From JACMLD01 sp039916305 (GTDB lineage: Bacteria; Bacteroidota; Bacteroidia; Chitinophagales; Chitinophagaceae), in the NCBI GenBank assembly GCA_039916305.1, contig JBDSLR010000017.1, forward strand, positions 248,001 to 312,000: a stretch of DNA of 64,000 bases, written 5' to 3'. Numbering within the stretch: position 1 is the first letter of the stretch; each line of letters begins with the position of its first letter. The position numbers and the translations under genes were made by a program. Positions 34,649 to 43,461 of this stretch are shown in pieces. The notes beneath the pieces were generated by a model, which saw nothing but the letters and a program-made list of their open reading frames with translations, did no database searches and was not told the DNA's origin.

Positions 34649-37600
34649 TCACGCATCTTTTCCATGACAGTTCTTATACTTCTTACCACTTCCACAAGGA
34701 CAAGGATCATTGCGGCCAACTTTAGGTCCTACTTTTACCGGTTCTTGTTTTACACCGGCGCCCGATGGATCGTAGTAATCTTTTTCATTGGCAGCGTAGT
34801 CATCGCCTGCTGCATCAATGGCTTCCTTATTGGCAGAAAGCCTGCTCATATCTGTTTTCTGTTCACGCCCTTCTTTTATCGGTGCATTGTTTTGCTCCAT
34901 TGGTATGGCAGAGTGCGACAGGAAACTTACAATGTCCTTATTCACTTCACTGTCCATCTGCCTGAAAATATCAAAAGCTTCCACTTTGTAAATCACCAAC
35001 GGATCTTTCTGTTCCAGGTAAGCTGTCTGCACACTCTGTTTCAGATCATCCATCCGGCGCAGGTGCTCTTTCCATGCATCGTCTATGATTACCAGTGTGA
35101 TGGTTTTCTCCAGTGAGCTCACCAGTTCTTTTCCATCACTGCCAAGCGTTTTTTGCATATTGGCCAGCACCTGTACCGCTTTGCGTCCGTCACTGAAAGG
35201 AACAACAACATTCTCTATATGATCACCCTGTGTGCTGCGTATATTTTTAAATACCGGTATAGAATGCGTTGCCAGATCACCCATTTTATGCTGGTAATTA
35301 CCAATGGCTTCCTGGTATAATTTTTCAGAAACTTCATTGGCATTGCCCCTTTCCAGTTGTTCTTTGGTAATGCTGGTATCCATTCCAAAGTTTACAATTA
35401 CTGCCAGTTTAAAACCTTCAAAATCTTCCTGCTCGCGGAAAGAATTGACCAACCCTTCCGATACGGTATAAAATGCGTTGTCCAAATCCAGCGCCAGCCT
35501 TTCTCCAAACAATGCGTGGTTGCGTTTTTCATACACCACCTTACGCTGCTTGTTCATTACGTCGTCATACTCCAGCAGGCGTTTGCGTATACCAAAATTA
35601 TTTTCTTCTACTTTTTTCTGTGCCCGTTCAATAGATTTGGTGATCATGCTGTGCTGTATCACTTCGCCTTCTTTGTAACCAAACCTGTCCATCAATCCTG
35701 CTATACGTTCACTGCCAAACAAACGCATCAGCTCATCTTCCAGTGAAACATAAAACTGCGTGGTACCGGGGTCGCCCTGGCGGCCTGCACGGCCACGCAA
35801 CTGCCTGTCTACACGGCGGCTTTCATGGCGTTCAGTACCTACTATGGCCAAACCACCGGCATCCTTTACACCCGGTCCCAGTTTAATATCTGTACCACGC
35901 CCCGCCATATTGGTGGCAATGGTAATAGCACCGGCCAAACCAGCTTCTGCTACTATCTGCGCCTCACGGGCATGTTGTTTTGCATTCAGTACGTTGTGTG
36001 GAATTTTTTTGCCGGTCAGCATCTTGCCCAGCAGCTCACTTACCTCAACGGAAGTAGTACCTACCAGCACGGGCCGGCCCGCGTTGCGCAGTCTTTCTAT
36101 TTCGTCTATAACGGCCCCGTATTTTTCACGCTTGGTTTTATATACCAGGTCCTGGTTGTCTATACGGATGGCCGGTACGTTGGTAGGAATATTCACCACA
36201 TCCAGTTTATAAATATCCCATAACTCGGCCGCTTCCGTTTCTGCTGTACCCGTCATACCAGCCAGTTTGTGGTACATACGGAAGTAGTTTTGCAGCGTAA
36301 TGGTGGCATAGGTTTGAGTGGCTGCTTCAATCTTCACATTTTCTTTTGCTTCAATCGCCTGGTGCAAACCATCGCTGTAGCGGCGGCCATCCATAATACG
36401 ACCGGTTTGTTCATCCACAATTTTCACCTGTCCTTCTATCACTACATATTCAATATCCTTATCGAACAGTGTGTACGCTTTCAGCAACTGCTGTACGGTA
36501 TGTATGCGGTCAGCTTTTATAGCGTATTCATTGAGGATGGCTTCTTTTTTATGCAGTTTTTCATCGGCGTCCATCAGCGTATCCTTATCCAGCGCAGCCA
36601 GTTTCATAGAGATATCCGGCAGCACAAAGAATTCAGGGTCTTCACCGCTTTTGGTGATCATAGACAGGCCCCTGTCTGTAAGATCTACCTGGTTATTTTT
36701 TTCATCTATATGAAAAAACAGTTCTTCATCTACTTTGGGCATCTCCTTTTGCTGATCTGCCAGGTAGTAATTTTCTGTTTTCTGCAGTTTTACCTTTATA
36801 CCAGGCTCACTGGTAAATTTAATCAGCGCACTGCTCTTGGGTAATCCGCGCCATGCACGCATCAGGGCAAGACCACCATCTTTGGGATCATCATTGCCTT
36901 CTGCAAACTTTTTCTTTGCTTCTATTAAAAATTTATTGGTAACCTGCCTTTGCGCATCAAACAATTGCAGTACACGTGGTTTAAGCACATGGTATTGCTG
37001 GTCATCGCCTTTTGGTACTGGTCCTGAAATAATCAATGGTGTTCTGGCATCATCAATCAATACACTGTCTACTTCATCTACCATGGCAAAATGGTGTTTG
37101 CGCTGCACCATTTCATCTGGCGTATGCACCATATTATCTCGCAGGTAATCAAACCCAAATTCATTGTTGGTACCATAGGTAATATCTGCCTGGTAAGCCT
37201 GGCGGCGGTCTTCGCTGTTTGGCTGGTGTTTGTCAATGCAATCAACTGTAAGGCCCAGCCATTCAAAAATGGTTCCGTTCCACTCACTGTCGCGGCGGGC
37301 CAGGTAATCATTCACGGTAACAATGTGTACGCCTTCGCCGGCCAGCGCGTTGAGGTAAGCGGGCAATGTAGACACCAGCGTTTTACCCTCGCCGGTAGCC
37401 ATCTCAGAAATTTTCCCCGAATGCAGTACGGCACCACCTATTAACTGTACATCATAGTGCTGCATATTCCAGGTAACGGTAGCGCCACCTGCAGGCCAGC
37501 TATTGCTAAAAATGGCCTGATCGCCTTCAATCCGTATATATGTTTTGTCAACAGCCAGTTTTCGATCCAATTCAGTAGCAGTGGCAGCTATTTCCGTATT

Positions 37601-37975
37601 TTCTTTGAAGCGATGAGCGGTTTCTTTTACCACTGCAAAAGCCTCTGGTAAAATCTCCTTTAAAATCTCTTCAATTTTTTTATCACGATCTTTAATCAAT
37701 TTGTCAATTTCCTGGTAAGCCACATCGCGGTTTTGCATTTCGCTGACGGGCATGGCTTCCGCTTCCTCTTTCAGGCGGGCAATCTCTGCATCAGATTCAG
37801 TCAAATGCTGGATTATGCGATTTTTAAACTCTCCCGTTTTCGCGCGCAGCTGATCATTGGTAAGCGACTGGTAAGCGGCAAAAAACTGGTTTATTTTTAC
37901 CACCACCGGTTCAATTAGCTTAACGTCTTTTTCCGATTTATTACCACCAAAAAGTTTTGAAATAAAACCCATCAT
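34649..37975 (-). CDS. secA: Preprotein translocase ATPase SecA
   Basis: 1108 residues, longer than the roughly 900 of Escherichia coli SecA. The DEAD-motor Walker A is MATGEGKTL and the preprotein crosslinking region follows with a Bacteroidota-type insertion of about 150 residues after the ISGPVPKGDDQQ segment. The second motor has MAGRGTDIKLG and GRAGRQGDPG. The C-terminus is the zinc-binding SEC-C tail R-N-D-P-C-P-C-G-S-G-K-K-Y-K-N-C-H, which contacts SecB or ribosomes. It drives secretion of unfolded proteins through SecYEG. ATG ATG at the start makes 37975 or 37972 possible. A hairpin lies in the leader (38070-38087). Confidence 0.98.
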   Translation of the reverse strand: MMGFISKLFGGNKSEKDVKLIEPVVVKINQFFAAYQSLTNDQLRAKTGEFKNRIIQHLTESDAEIARLKEEAEAMPVSEMQNRDVAYQEIDKLIKDRDKKIEEILKEILPEAFAVVKETAHRFKENTEIAATATELDRKLAVDKTYIRIEGDQAIFSNSWPAGGATVTWNMQHYDVQLIGGAVLHSGKISEMATGEGKTLVSTLPAYLNALAGEGVHIVTVNDYLARRDSEWNGTIFEWLGLTVDCIDKHQPNSEDRRQAYQADITYGTNNEFGFDYLRDNMVHTPDEMVQRKHHFAMVDEVDSVLIDDARTPLIISGPVPKGDDQQYHVLKPRVLQLFDAQRQVTNKFLIEAKKKFAEGNDDPKDGGLALMRAWRGLPKSSALIKFTSEPGIKVKLQKTENYYLADQQKEMPKVDEELFFHIDEKNNQVDLTDRGLSMITKSGEDPEFFVLPDISMKLAALDKDTLMDADEKLHKKEAILNEYAIKADRIHTVQQLLKAYTLFDKDIEYVVIEGQVKIVDEQTGRIMDGRRYSDGLHQAIEAKENVKIEAATQTYATITLQNYFRMYHKLAGMTGTAETEAAELWDIYKLDVVNIPTNVPAIRIDNQDLVYKTKREKYGAVIDEIERLRNAGRPVLVGTTSVEVSELLGKMLTGKKIPHNVLNAKQHAREAQIVAEAGLAGAITIATNMAGRGTDIKLGPGVKDAGGLAIVGTERHESRRVDRQLRGRAGRQGDPGTTQFYVSLEDELMRLFGSERIAGLMDRFGYKEGEVIQHSMITKSIERAQKKVEENNFGIRKRLLEYDDVMNKQRKVVYEKRNHALFGERLALDLDNAFYTVSEGLVNSFREQEDFEGFKLAVIVNFGMDTSITKEQLERGNANEVSEKLYQEAIGNYQHKMGDLATHSIPVFKNIRSTQGDHIENVVVPFSDGRKAVQVLANMQKTLGSDGKELVSSLEKTITLVIIDDAWKEHLRRMDDLKQSVQTAYLEQKDPLVIYKVEAFDIFRQMDSEVNKDIVSFLSHSAIPMEQNNAPIKEGREQKTDMSRLSANKEAIDAAGDDYAANEKDYYDPSGAGVKQEPVKVGPKVGRNDPCPCGSGKKYKNCHGKDA

Positions 37976-38069
37976 AAATCACTTGTTAAAAAGATTATTT
38001 GGATATCCAGGATTCCTCTTTGTCAAATATGGTGCAGATTATAATCTGTAGCCAAATTGACAGAGCTTA

Positions 38070-38098
38070 CCCCCGCCTTCACGGGGGCAGCAAAGGTA
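38070..38098 (-). promoter_or_regulatory. Putative secA promoter -7 element and leader hairpin
   Basis: On the minus strand TACCTTTG (38098-38091) matches the TAnnTTTG -7 pattern; no clear -33 TTTG is seen. About six bases downstream the leader contains CCCCCG-(6)-CGGGGG (38070-38075 with 38082-38087), a GC-only stem about 95 bases before the secA start. Outer GCTTACC/GGTAAGC (38065-38071, 38095-38101) could extend it. Confidence 0.5.
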
Positions 38099-38814
38099 AG
38101 CAATCAGCTGGTAGTTTAAAGGCCCGCTGTTTTTGGTTAACAAGCTTTTATACAAGGCGGGCTTTTGCCGGATGCACGGTTGTATCCGCTCCTTGCCCGG
38201 TAAAGGTTACGGTAATTTTTATCGTGTTTTACAGGTAAATGTGATACCCGTTTGATCAATTATAATATTGGTGATTACTGCTGCTGGAGCCGATGACCCG
38301 CCCGCCCGCGGGCATTTACAAAAAGCGGGAAAGCATCAACCAGGGAAAATTCCCGCTTGGATTCCTGGTAGGCAGCCGATACTATATCCGGTATGCGGGG
38401 CACGCAGCTTTTGTGCGCTGAGGCCAGGTATTTTCGCCGGATGAACATCATGTGATGGTGGTGCCTGGTTCCTTGAAAAAAGGATTGAACCGCGCCAATT
38501 CCGGTAAATACAGGGATTTGATAAAGGCATTGTTGTGATGGGTCTAACGCTCTTACTGTTTGATGTTGTGACGTTTACCCGCCATAATGGCCACGGCAAA
38601 AAACTTTTCAGGCGTTAATGGGCTGCAGCTGGCGCCGAACCGGTTCGGGTTTAATTTTCATGTGTGGGTGCGGAGAATCACAACCAAATGGCGCCACCGG
38701 TGTCACACAGAGGTGTTTCAAACAGAAAATTTACCATGCAGTCTCCGTAATTATTTGCCACCGTGGTTTCAAATTTCGCCACGTTTGTGTGTCGCTCGGA
38801 TTCAAAAAAAGCCC

Positions 38815-38844
38815 TTGATTTTTAGCTTCATTCCTATACCTTTG
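38815..38844 (+). promoter_or_regulatory. Putative atpG promoter
   Basis: The -7 element TACCTTTG (38837-38844) matches TAnnTTTG, and a TTGA (38815-38818) lies 18 bases upstream at the -33 position. The predicted start is about 70 bases before the atpG ATG at 38920. Confidence 0.6.
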
Positions 38845-38919
38845 CGGCCTGAAAAGGAAAGACAATCAGGTTAGCCCGGTTTCTTTAAATAAACACATCA
38901 ATCTTTCAACTTATTATTC

Positions 38920-39804
38920 ATGAGTGGTGCTTTAAAAGAGGTTCGCAACAGGATTAAATCGGTACAAAGTACGCAGCAAATAACAAAGGCCATGAAAATG
39001 GTAAGCGCCGCTAAATTACGCCGCGCCCAGGACGCCATTACCCAAATGCGCCCCTATGCCCGCAAGCTGCAGGAAATGCTGAGCAATATTGTGAGCGATA
39101 CTGACAGTGCAGCAGGTGGATCCCTTTCTGCAGAGCGCCCCATTGAAAAAGTATTGTTTATTGTTATTACCAGCGACCGTGGACTTGCCGGTGCCTATAA
39201 TTCTAATGTTATTAAATTAACCAAACTTACCATTGCTGAAAAATATGCTGCCCAGTTTGCAAAGGGCAATGTGCATGTCTGGAATATTGGTAAAAAGGGA
39301 TACGAGTTTTTTATCAAAGGAGCTTACCATGCAAATGCTGCCCATAAAGATATTTTCCTGAACCTTACTTTTGAAAACGTGCAGGCTTGCGCACAGGCAG
39401 CCGTAAAAGCGTTTGAGAACAGGGAATTTGATGTGGTTGAACTTGTCTACAGTGAATTTAAAAATGCCGCTACCCAGCGTTTTGCTGTAGAGCGTTTTTT
39501 GCCAATACCAAAGCCAGCGCCAGTGGCAGGTTCTGCAAAAAAAAATGATTTTATTTTTGAGCCTTCAAAGGAAGAAATCATTACCGAGCTGATGCCAAAA
39601 ATATTAAACACACAGTTGTTTAAAGCTGTGCTGGATGCGAATGCTTCTGAACATGGTGCACGTATGACAGCCATGGACAAGGCCAGTGAAAATGCCAATG
39701 AATTATTGAAGTCGCTCAAGATATCTTACAACCGTGCCCGCCAGGCGGCTATTACTACCGAGCTTACCGAGATTGTAAGTGGTGCGGCTGCGTTGCAGGG
39801 ATAA
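38920..39804 (+). CDS. atpG: F-type ATP synthase gamma subunit
   Basis: 294 residues. The N-terminus (KEVRNRIKSVQSTQQITKAMKMVSAAKLRRAQDA) and C-terminus (SENANELLKSLKISYNRARQAAITTELTEIVSGAAAL) are the conserved coiled-coil helices of the rotor shaft; the central domain has ITSDRGLAGAYNSNV. It transmits rotation between the c-ring and the alpha-beta hexamer. Unusually for many bacteria it is alone here, with its own promoter (38815-38844) and terminator (39852-39878); no other atp gene adjoins. Confidence 0.97.
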   Translation: MSGALKEVRNRIKSVQSTQQITKAMKMVSAAKLRRAQDAITQMRPYARKLQEMLSNIVSDTDSAAGGSLSAERPIEKVLFIVITSDRGLAGAYNSNVIKLTKLTIAEKYAAQFAKGNVHVWNIGKKGYEFFIKGAYHANAAHKDIFLNLTFENVQACAQAAVKAFENREFDVVELVYSEFKNAATQRFAVERFLPIPKPAPVAGSAKKNDFIFEPSKEEIITELMPKILNTQLFKAVLDANASEHGARMTAMDKASENANELLKSLKISYNRARQAAITTELTEIVSGAAALQG

Positions 39805-40166
39805 GGTGAATACGGATATGCGAAAACTACATTGTGATAACGAATAGTAAGAACCCTTCTCCGGAAGGGTTTTCTTTTGCCTGAACCCGGATTATAAGGA
39901 TGGATGAAATTGTTGGAATAAGATAGATGTATCCTGCATAACTTCCAGTTTTCCTCCTTTACCTCTGTGGCAAAATTGTCTGAACCAGGAATGTATAGGC
40001 TGGAAGAGATTTGAAAAATAATCCGGTCAAACCGTACTTCCAAATTTACCACACTCAATCATTGCTACATTTCTTGTGGTAACTTGTGGATAATTACCAC
40101 TGGTTACGGCCCTTGGGAACTATCCTAAAGTTTAGATTTGTTGCTTAACAAATAAGCTGCCCTGCA
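39805..40166. other. Intergenic region between atpG and scpB
   Basis: 362 bases. It contains the atpG terminator (39852-39878) and a hairpin ATTTGTT-GCTT-AACAAAT (40136-40153) that ends 13 bases before the scpB start, close enough to mask its ribosome binding site. Nothing gene-like was found in the remainder. Confidence 0.6.
39852..39878 (+). terminator. Rho-independent terminator after atpG
   Basis: AACCCTTC (39852-39859), four-base loop TCCG, GAAGGGTT (39864-39871), then TTCTTTT. Confidence 0.83.
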
Positions 40167-41054
40167 ATGGAAATTGGAAATATTATACCCCATATAGAAG
40201 CGGTTATTTTTGCCAGCGATAAAGCGATGACTTCGCTGGAAATTACCGAGATCATCAACAACGCCTTTGGATTTATGGAGGATAAGATTGTGCTTGACCA
40301 GGTAGAGTCGGCCATTGAAGGCATTATAGAAAAATACAATAGCGAATTTTATCCGTTTGAAATAAGGCAGAGCGGCGGTGGCTGGCAATTTCTTACCAAG
40401 AAAGATTACCATAAAACCATTGCCCAGTTAAACGGCGACAAATTTTTAAAACGCCTTTCTTCCGCTGCGCTGGAAACCCTGGCTATTATAGCCTACAAAC
40501 AGCCCATTACCAAAAGTGAAATAGAAGCCATCCGCGGTGTTAACTGCGATTACGCCGTGCAGCGCCTGCTGGAGAAAGACCTGGTAATTATTACCGGGCG
40601 TAATGAAAACCTGCCCGGAAAGCCATTGATTTATACCACCTCCAAATCTTTTATGGATTATTTTGGTATTAATTCAGCAGACGATTTACCAAAGATTAAA
40701 GAAGTGCTGGCCGATCAGGCAGTGGAAGCTACCTATTTAAACAATGGCAGTCATGGTGAAGACACTGCCGATGAAGAAACAACTACAGAATTGCTGGTAG
40801 AAGAGGACAGTGCCGCATTTCTGGCGGTAACCCCCGACGGAGAATTAATTACTGCGGTAGAAGAAGAATTGTCCCTGGTAGAATCAGATGCGGCGGAAGC
40901 ACCTGCAGCAGAAGAGACGCCTGCTGCCGATGAAGTGTCTGAAGCAGAAGAGGCCGGTAAAGCGGAAGACGCGCCGGATGCGCAGGAAGCGCCTGACAGT
41001 AATGAAGAAGAGACCGGTGATGATGCGGAGAAAGAGAAAGATGACGACCAATAG
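40167..41054 (+). CDS. scpB: Segregation and condensation protein B
   Basis: 295 residues. Residues 1-180 are ScpB, two winged helices, with IPHIEAVIFASDKAMTSLEI at the start and the conserved FLKRLSSAALETLAIIAYKQPITKSEIEAIRGVN. It binds ScpA and SMC to form the chromosome condensation complex. The last 100 residues are an unusual acidic, low-complexity tail rich in Glu, Ala and Asp (EEETTTELLVEED... to ...EKEKDDDQ) absent from the compact core. A hairpin 40136-40153 lies just upstream of the ATG. A strong terminator follows the stop. Confidence 0.95.
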   Translation: MEIGNIIPHIEAVIFASDKAMTSLEITEIINNAFGFMEDKIVLDQVESAIEGIIEKYNSEFYPFEIRQSGGGWQFLTKKDYHKTIAQLNGDKFLKRLSSAALETLAIIAYKQPITKSEIEAIRGVNCDYAVQRLLEKDLVIITGRNENLPGKPLIYTTSKSFMDYFGINSADDLPKIKEVLADQAVEATYLNNGSHGEDTADEETTTELLVEEDSAAFLAVTPDGELITAVEEELSLVESDAAEAPAAEETPAADEVSEAEEAGKAEDAPDAQEAPDSNEEETGDDAEKEKDDDQ

Positions 41055-41079
41055 TTTACCGGTAACCAAATAATTTATT

Positions 41080-41116
41080 AAAGTGCCACACCCTGAAAAT
41101 TGTGGCGCTTTTTTTT
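41080..41116 (+). terminator. Rho-independent terminator after scpB
   Basis: AAAGTGCCACA (41080-41090) pairs with TGTGGCGCTTT (41101-41111), one G-U pair, ten-base loop, then a further run of T. Confidence 0.83.
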
Positions 41117-41224
41117 GCGTCAATTGTAATTTCCCTGCGTGGTCACAGACATGTCTTGTACCTGGTAAAAGTCTGCACCCGGTATACTAATATACTTGAT
41201 ACTGTCTTTGTATATTCGCAAACT

Positions 41225-42442
41225 ATGGCAGCACAACTATCACCGGCACAATTAACCGCAATCGCCAGCGAGTTTGGAACCCCTGTTTATGTTTACCACG
41301 CAGAACGAATCAAGGAACAATATACGCAACTGCAGGATGCCTTCAAAGCGTCAGACACCCGCTTTTTCTATGCCTGCAAAGCATTGACAAATCTCAACGT
41401 GCTGCGCTACATAAAAAGTATTGGCTGTAACATTGATTGCAGCTCTGTTAATGAAGTGCTGCTGGCCGTACAAGCCGGGTTTGATCCCAAAAACATTTTA
41501 TATACATCCAATAATATTGCTTTTTCAGAAATTGAAGCAGCGCAACAGCTGGGTGTAAACATCAATATTGATAGTTTGTCGAACCTGGAGAAATTCGGTC
41601 AAAAATTCGGTCATGGTTACCCGGTAGGTATTCGTTTAAGGCCCAATATAATGGCTGGCGGTAACCTCAAAATTTCCACCGGGCACGAAAAAAGTAAGTT
41701 TGGAATACCGCTGGAACAAATAGATCAGGTACTGGCGCTGGTAAAGCGTACCAATTTACATATCCATGCCCTGCACATACACACCGGCAGCGAAATAAAA
41801 GATGTGGAAGTATTTGCAAAAGGCATTGAAGTACTGTTTGGCATTGCGGAGAAATTCCCTGAGTTGCAGGTATTTGATTTTGGGGGCGGGTTTAAAGTGC
41901 CGTACAAACCAGGGGAAGAGGGGACCAATATGGCCTTACTGGGTAAAAAAGTAGCGGAGGAAATGAATTGGTTTGAAGAAAAATATAACCGTTGCATGCA
42001 GGTTTGGTTTGAGCCGGGAAAATTCCTGGTAAGCGAAGCAGGGTATTTAATTACGCAGGTGAATGTAGTTAAAGAATCAGCGTCAACTGTGTTTGCTGGG
42101 GTAGATACGGGTCTTAATCATTTTATAAGGCCCATGTTTTACGGGGCGTATCATGTGATGGAAAATATATCTAATCCGGCGGGCCCTGAAAAAATGTACA
42201 ATGTGGTAGGAAATATCTGTGAAACGGACACGTTTGCAGAAGACAGGCTATTACCCGAAGTACGCGAAGGTGATTACCTGGTATTTAAAAACGCCGGTGC
42301 CTATGGGTTTGAAATGGCATCTAATTATAACAGCAGGTTTAAACCAGCGGAAGTATTGGTAAAAGATAATAAAGCCCATCTCATCCGGAGAAGAGACGGG
42401 CTGGAAGATTTGATGAAAAATATTGTAACGCTAAAGGACTAA
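41225..42442 (+). CDS. lysA: Diaminopimelate decarboxylase
   Basis: 405 residues of fold-type III PLP decarboxylase. FFYACKALTNLNVLRYI carries the PLP lysine; ALHIHTGSEIKDVEVF, FDFGGGFKVPYKPGEEG (glycine-rich phosphate site) and NICETDTFAED with the active-site Cys follow. It makes L-lysine from meso-diaminopimelate, the last step of lysine synthesis. An earlier frame from 41102 crosses the terminator, so ATG 41225 is the start. A TATATTCGC element lies just before it and may be its -7 box. Confidence 0.96.
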   Translation: MAAQLSPAQLTAIASEFGTPVYVYHAERIKEQYTQLQDAFKASDTRFFYACKALTNLNVLRYIKSIGCNIDCSSVNEVLLAVQAGFDPKNILYTSNNIAFSEIEAAQQLGVNINIDSLSNLEKFGQKFGHGYPVGIRLRPNIMAGGNLKISTGHEKSKFGIPLEQIDQVLALVKRTNLHIHALHIHTGSEIKDVEVFAKGIEVLFGIAEKFPELQVFDFGGGFKVPYKPGEEGTNMALLGKKVAEEMNWFEEKYNRCMQVWFEPGKFLVSEAGYLITQVNVVKESASTVFAGVDTGLNHFIRPMFYGAYHVMENISNPAGPEKMYNVVGNICETDTFAEDRLLPEVREGDYLVFKNAGAYGFEMASNYNSRFKPAEVLVKDNKAHLIRRRDGLEDLMKNIVTLKD

Positions 42443-42534
42443 GCGTGTGCTGCTTTTATGGCGCCAGCAACTATAGCAGACTACCGTACCAGGGCAACCG
42501 TTTATACCAGGATAATCTAACAGGAACTTTTTCT

Positions 42535-42629
42535 CTGTTAGCACTGCTGGCCCTGCCCGGAATTTTTTCTTCCCACAATCTGAATGTACTATTCAAAATT
42601 TTTAACGCTGTTAGCACTGCTGGCCTTGC
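42535..42629. repeat. Direct repeat pair of 22 bp downstream of lysA
   Basis: CTGTTAGCACTGCTGGCCCTGC at 42535-42556 recurs as the same sequence with one change (TTGC end) at 42608-42629, 73 bases apart. It lies between the lysA stop and the end of the convergent gene at 42658. Possible remnant of a duplication. Confidence 0.7.
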
Positions 42630-42657
42630 GCGAAACCATTTCTTTCAATCTCTTTGC

Positions 42658-43233
42658 CTAATATGTATAAGTAAAGCTTACACCCCTCACCGTAATTTTT
42701 CCCGCTGCACCAAAATCTCCGGTGCCGTGTATTTCAAGGAAATGCAGGTACCTGTCCTGGATAATATTTCCATCTGCAAAAGTGGTATCTGTTACTGTGG
42801 GATAATTATTGGGCGGCAGAATAGCCGGCGGCATGTTGATAAAAGACATTTCAACTGTTCCTGAAGGTGCAAACTTGTCGGCATGCAGACGCAGAAAAAG
42901 ACACAATACCGGGTTGGCCGTGGTATTAATATAATGAATTGAAATAGAATTGAGCGTGGCGCCTACTGGCACTACAATAGGGGTATGCAAATCGCGGTTA
43001 GGTATTGCAGTGCACCTGCCTTCCTGGAAAAGATCAATGTACCCGTTTTCACTGTTTTGCGGAAAAAAAGCAGACTGACCAATGTACACCGTATACTTTT
43101 TCTTTGCCGGAAGAGGGAATTTGGGTATCGGTATGCCTCTCTTGGCTACTACGGATTTCTTTTTGGCTGGTGCTGCTTTTTTAGGCACTGCCTTTTTAGC
43201 TTTAACGGCAACTTTCTTTTTTTTAACAGGCAT
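42658..43233 (-). CDS. Hypothetical protein with lysine-rich N-terminal tail
   Basis: 191 residues. The first 40 are a Lys/Ala/Pro-rich tail (VKKKKVAVKAKKAVPKKAAPAKKK), like histone H1 or AlgR/HU tails. The rest is a beta-rich domain of 145 residues with no family I recognise (PKFPLPAKKKYTVYIGQSAFFPQNS... through VRGVSFTYTY). No signal peptide. Nucleic acid or polyanion binding by the tail is plausible, but the beta domain gives no clue. The frame is open to 43272; ATG 43233 is chosen as the first Met before the tail. Transcribed divergently from the C1A protease gene. Confidence 0.7.
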   Translation of the reverse strand: MPVKKKKVAVKAKKAVPKKAAPAKKKSVVAKRGIPIPKFPLPAKKKYTVYIGQSAFFPQNSENGYIDLFQEGRCTAIPNRDLHTPIVVPVGATLNSISIHYINTTANPVLCLFLRLHADKFAPSGTVEMSFINMPPAILPPNNYPTVTDTTFADGNIIQDRYLHFLEIHGTGDFGAAGKITVRGVSFTYTY

Positions 43234-43461
43234 AGAATAATTTTTTAGTATGATGATTATTTGCAGCTGCAAGTTAGATCATCGTTTTTTTACAGCAATA
43301 CTACTTTGCGGTAGTTTTTAAGGAACCCGCCAATACTGAACGGGTAAACCTGCGGCATACACTTGCAACGCAATGGTTATTTTCATGTGATGACAGCCGC
43401 CATCTTCTAAACCTTTTACTTAACTTGTAGCATATTATAAATCATTAAAATATTTCTCCCC

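Larger units (their letters stand above)
37976..38919. other. Long intergenic region between divergent secA and atpG
   Basis: 944 bases. It holds the secA leader hairpin and putative promoter near 38091-38098 and the atpG promoter at 38815-38844. Between them are GC-rich inverted segments, including GCCCGC (38122-38127) repeated as GCGGGC about 30 bases later with T residues after it. Broken reading frames can be followed around 38290-38540 (for example P-D-E-H-H-V-M-V-V-P-G-S-L-K-K-G-L ending at TGA near 38538), which may be remnants of a lost gene. No intact gene is supported. Confidence 0.5.

Noticed and set aside
38336..38599. 87-codon minus-strand frame between secA and atpG
   Set aside because: No family resemblance; the plus strand here has broken coding-like stretches that explain its bias.
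38587..38874. 95-codon plus-strand frame before atpG
   Set aside because: It runs through the atpG promoter and has no recognisable features.
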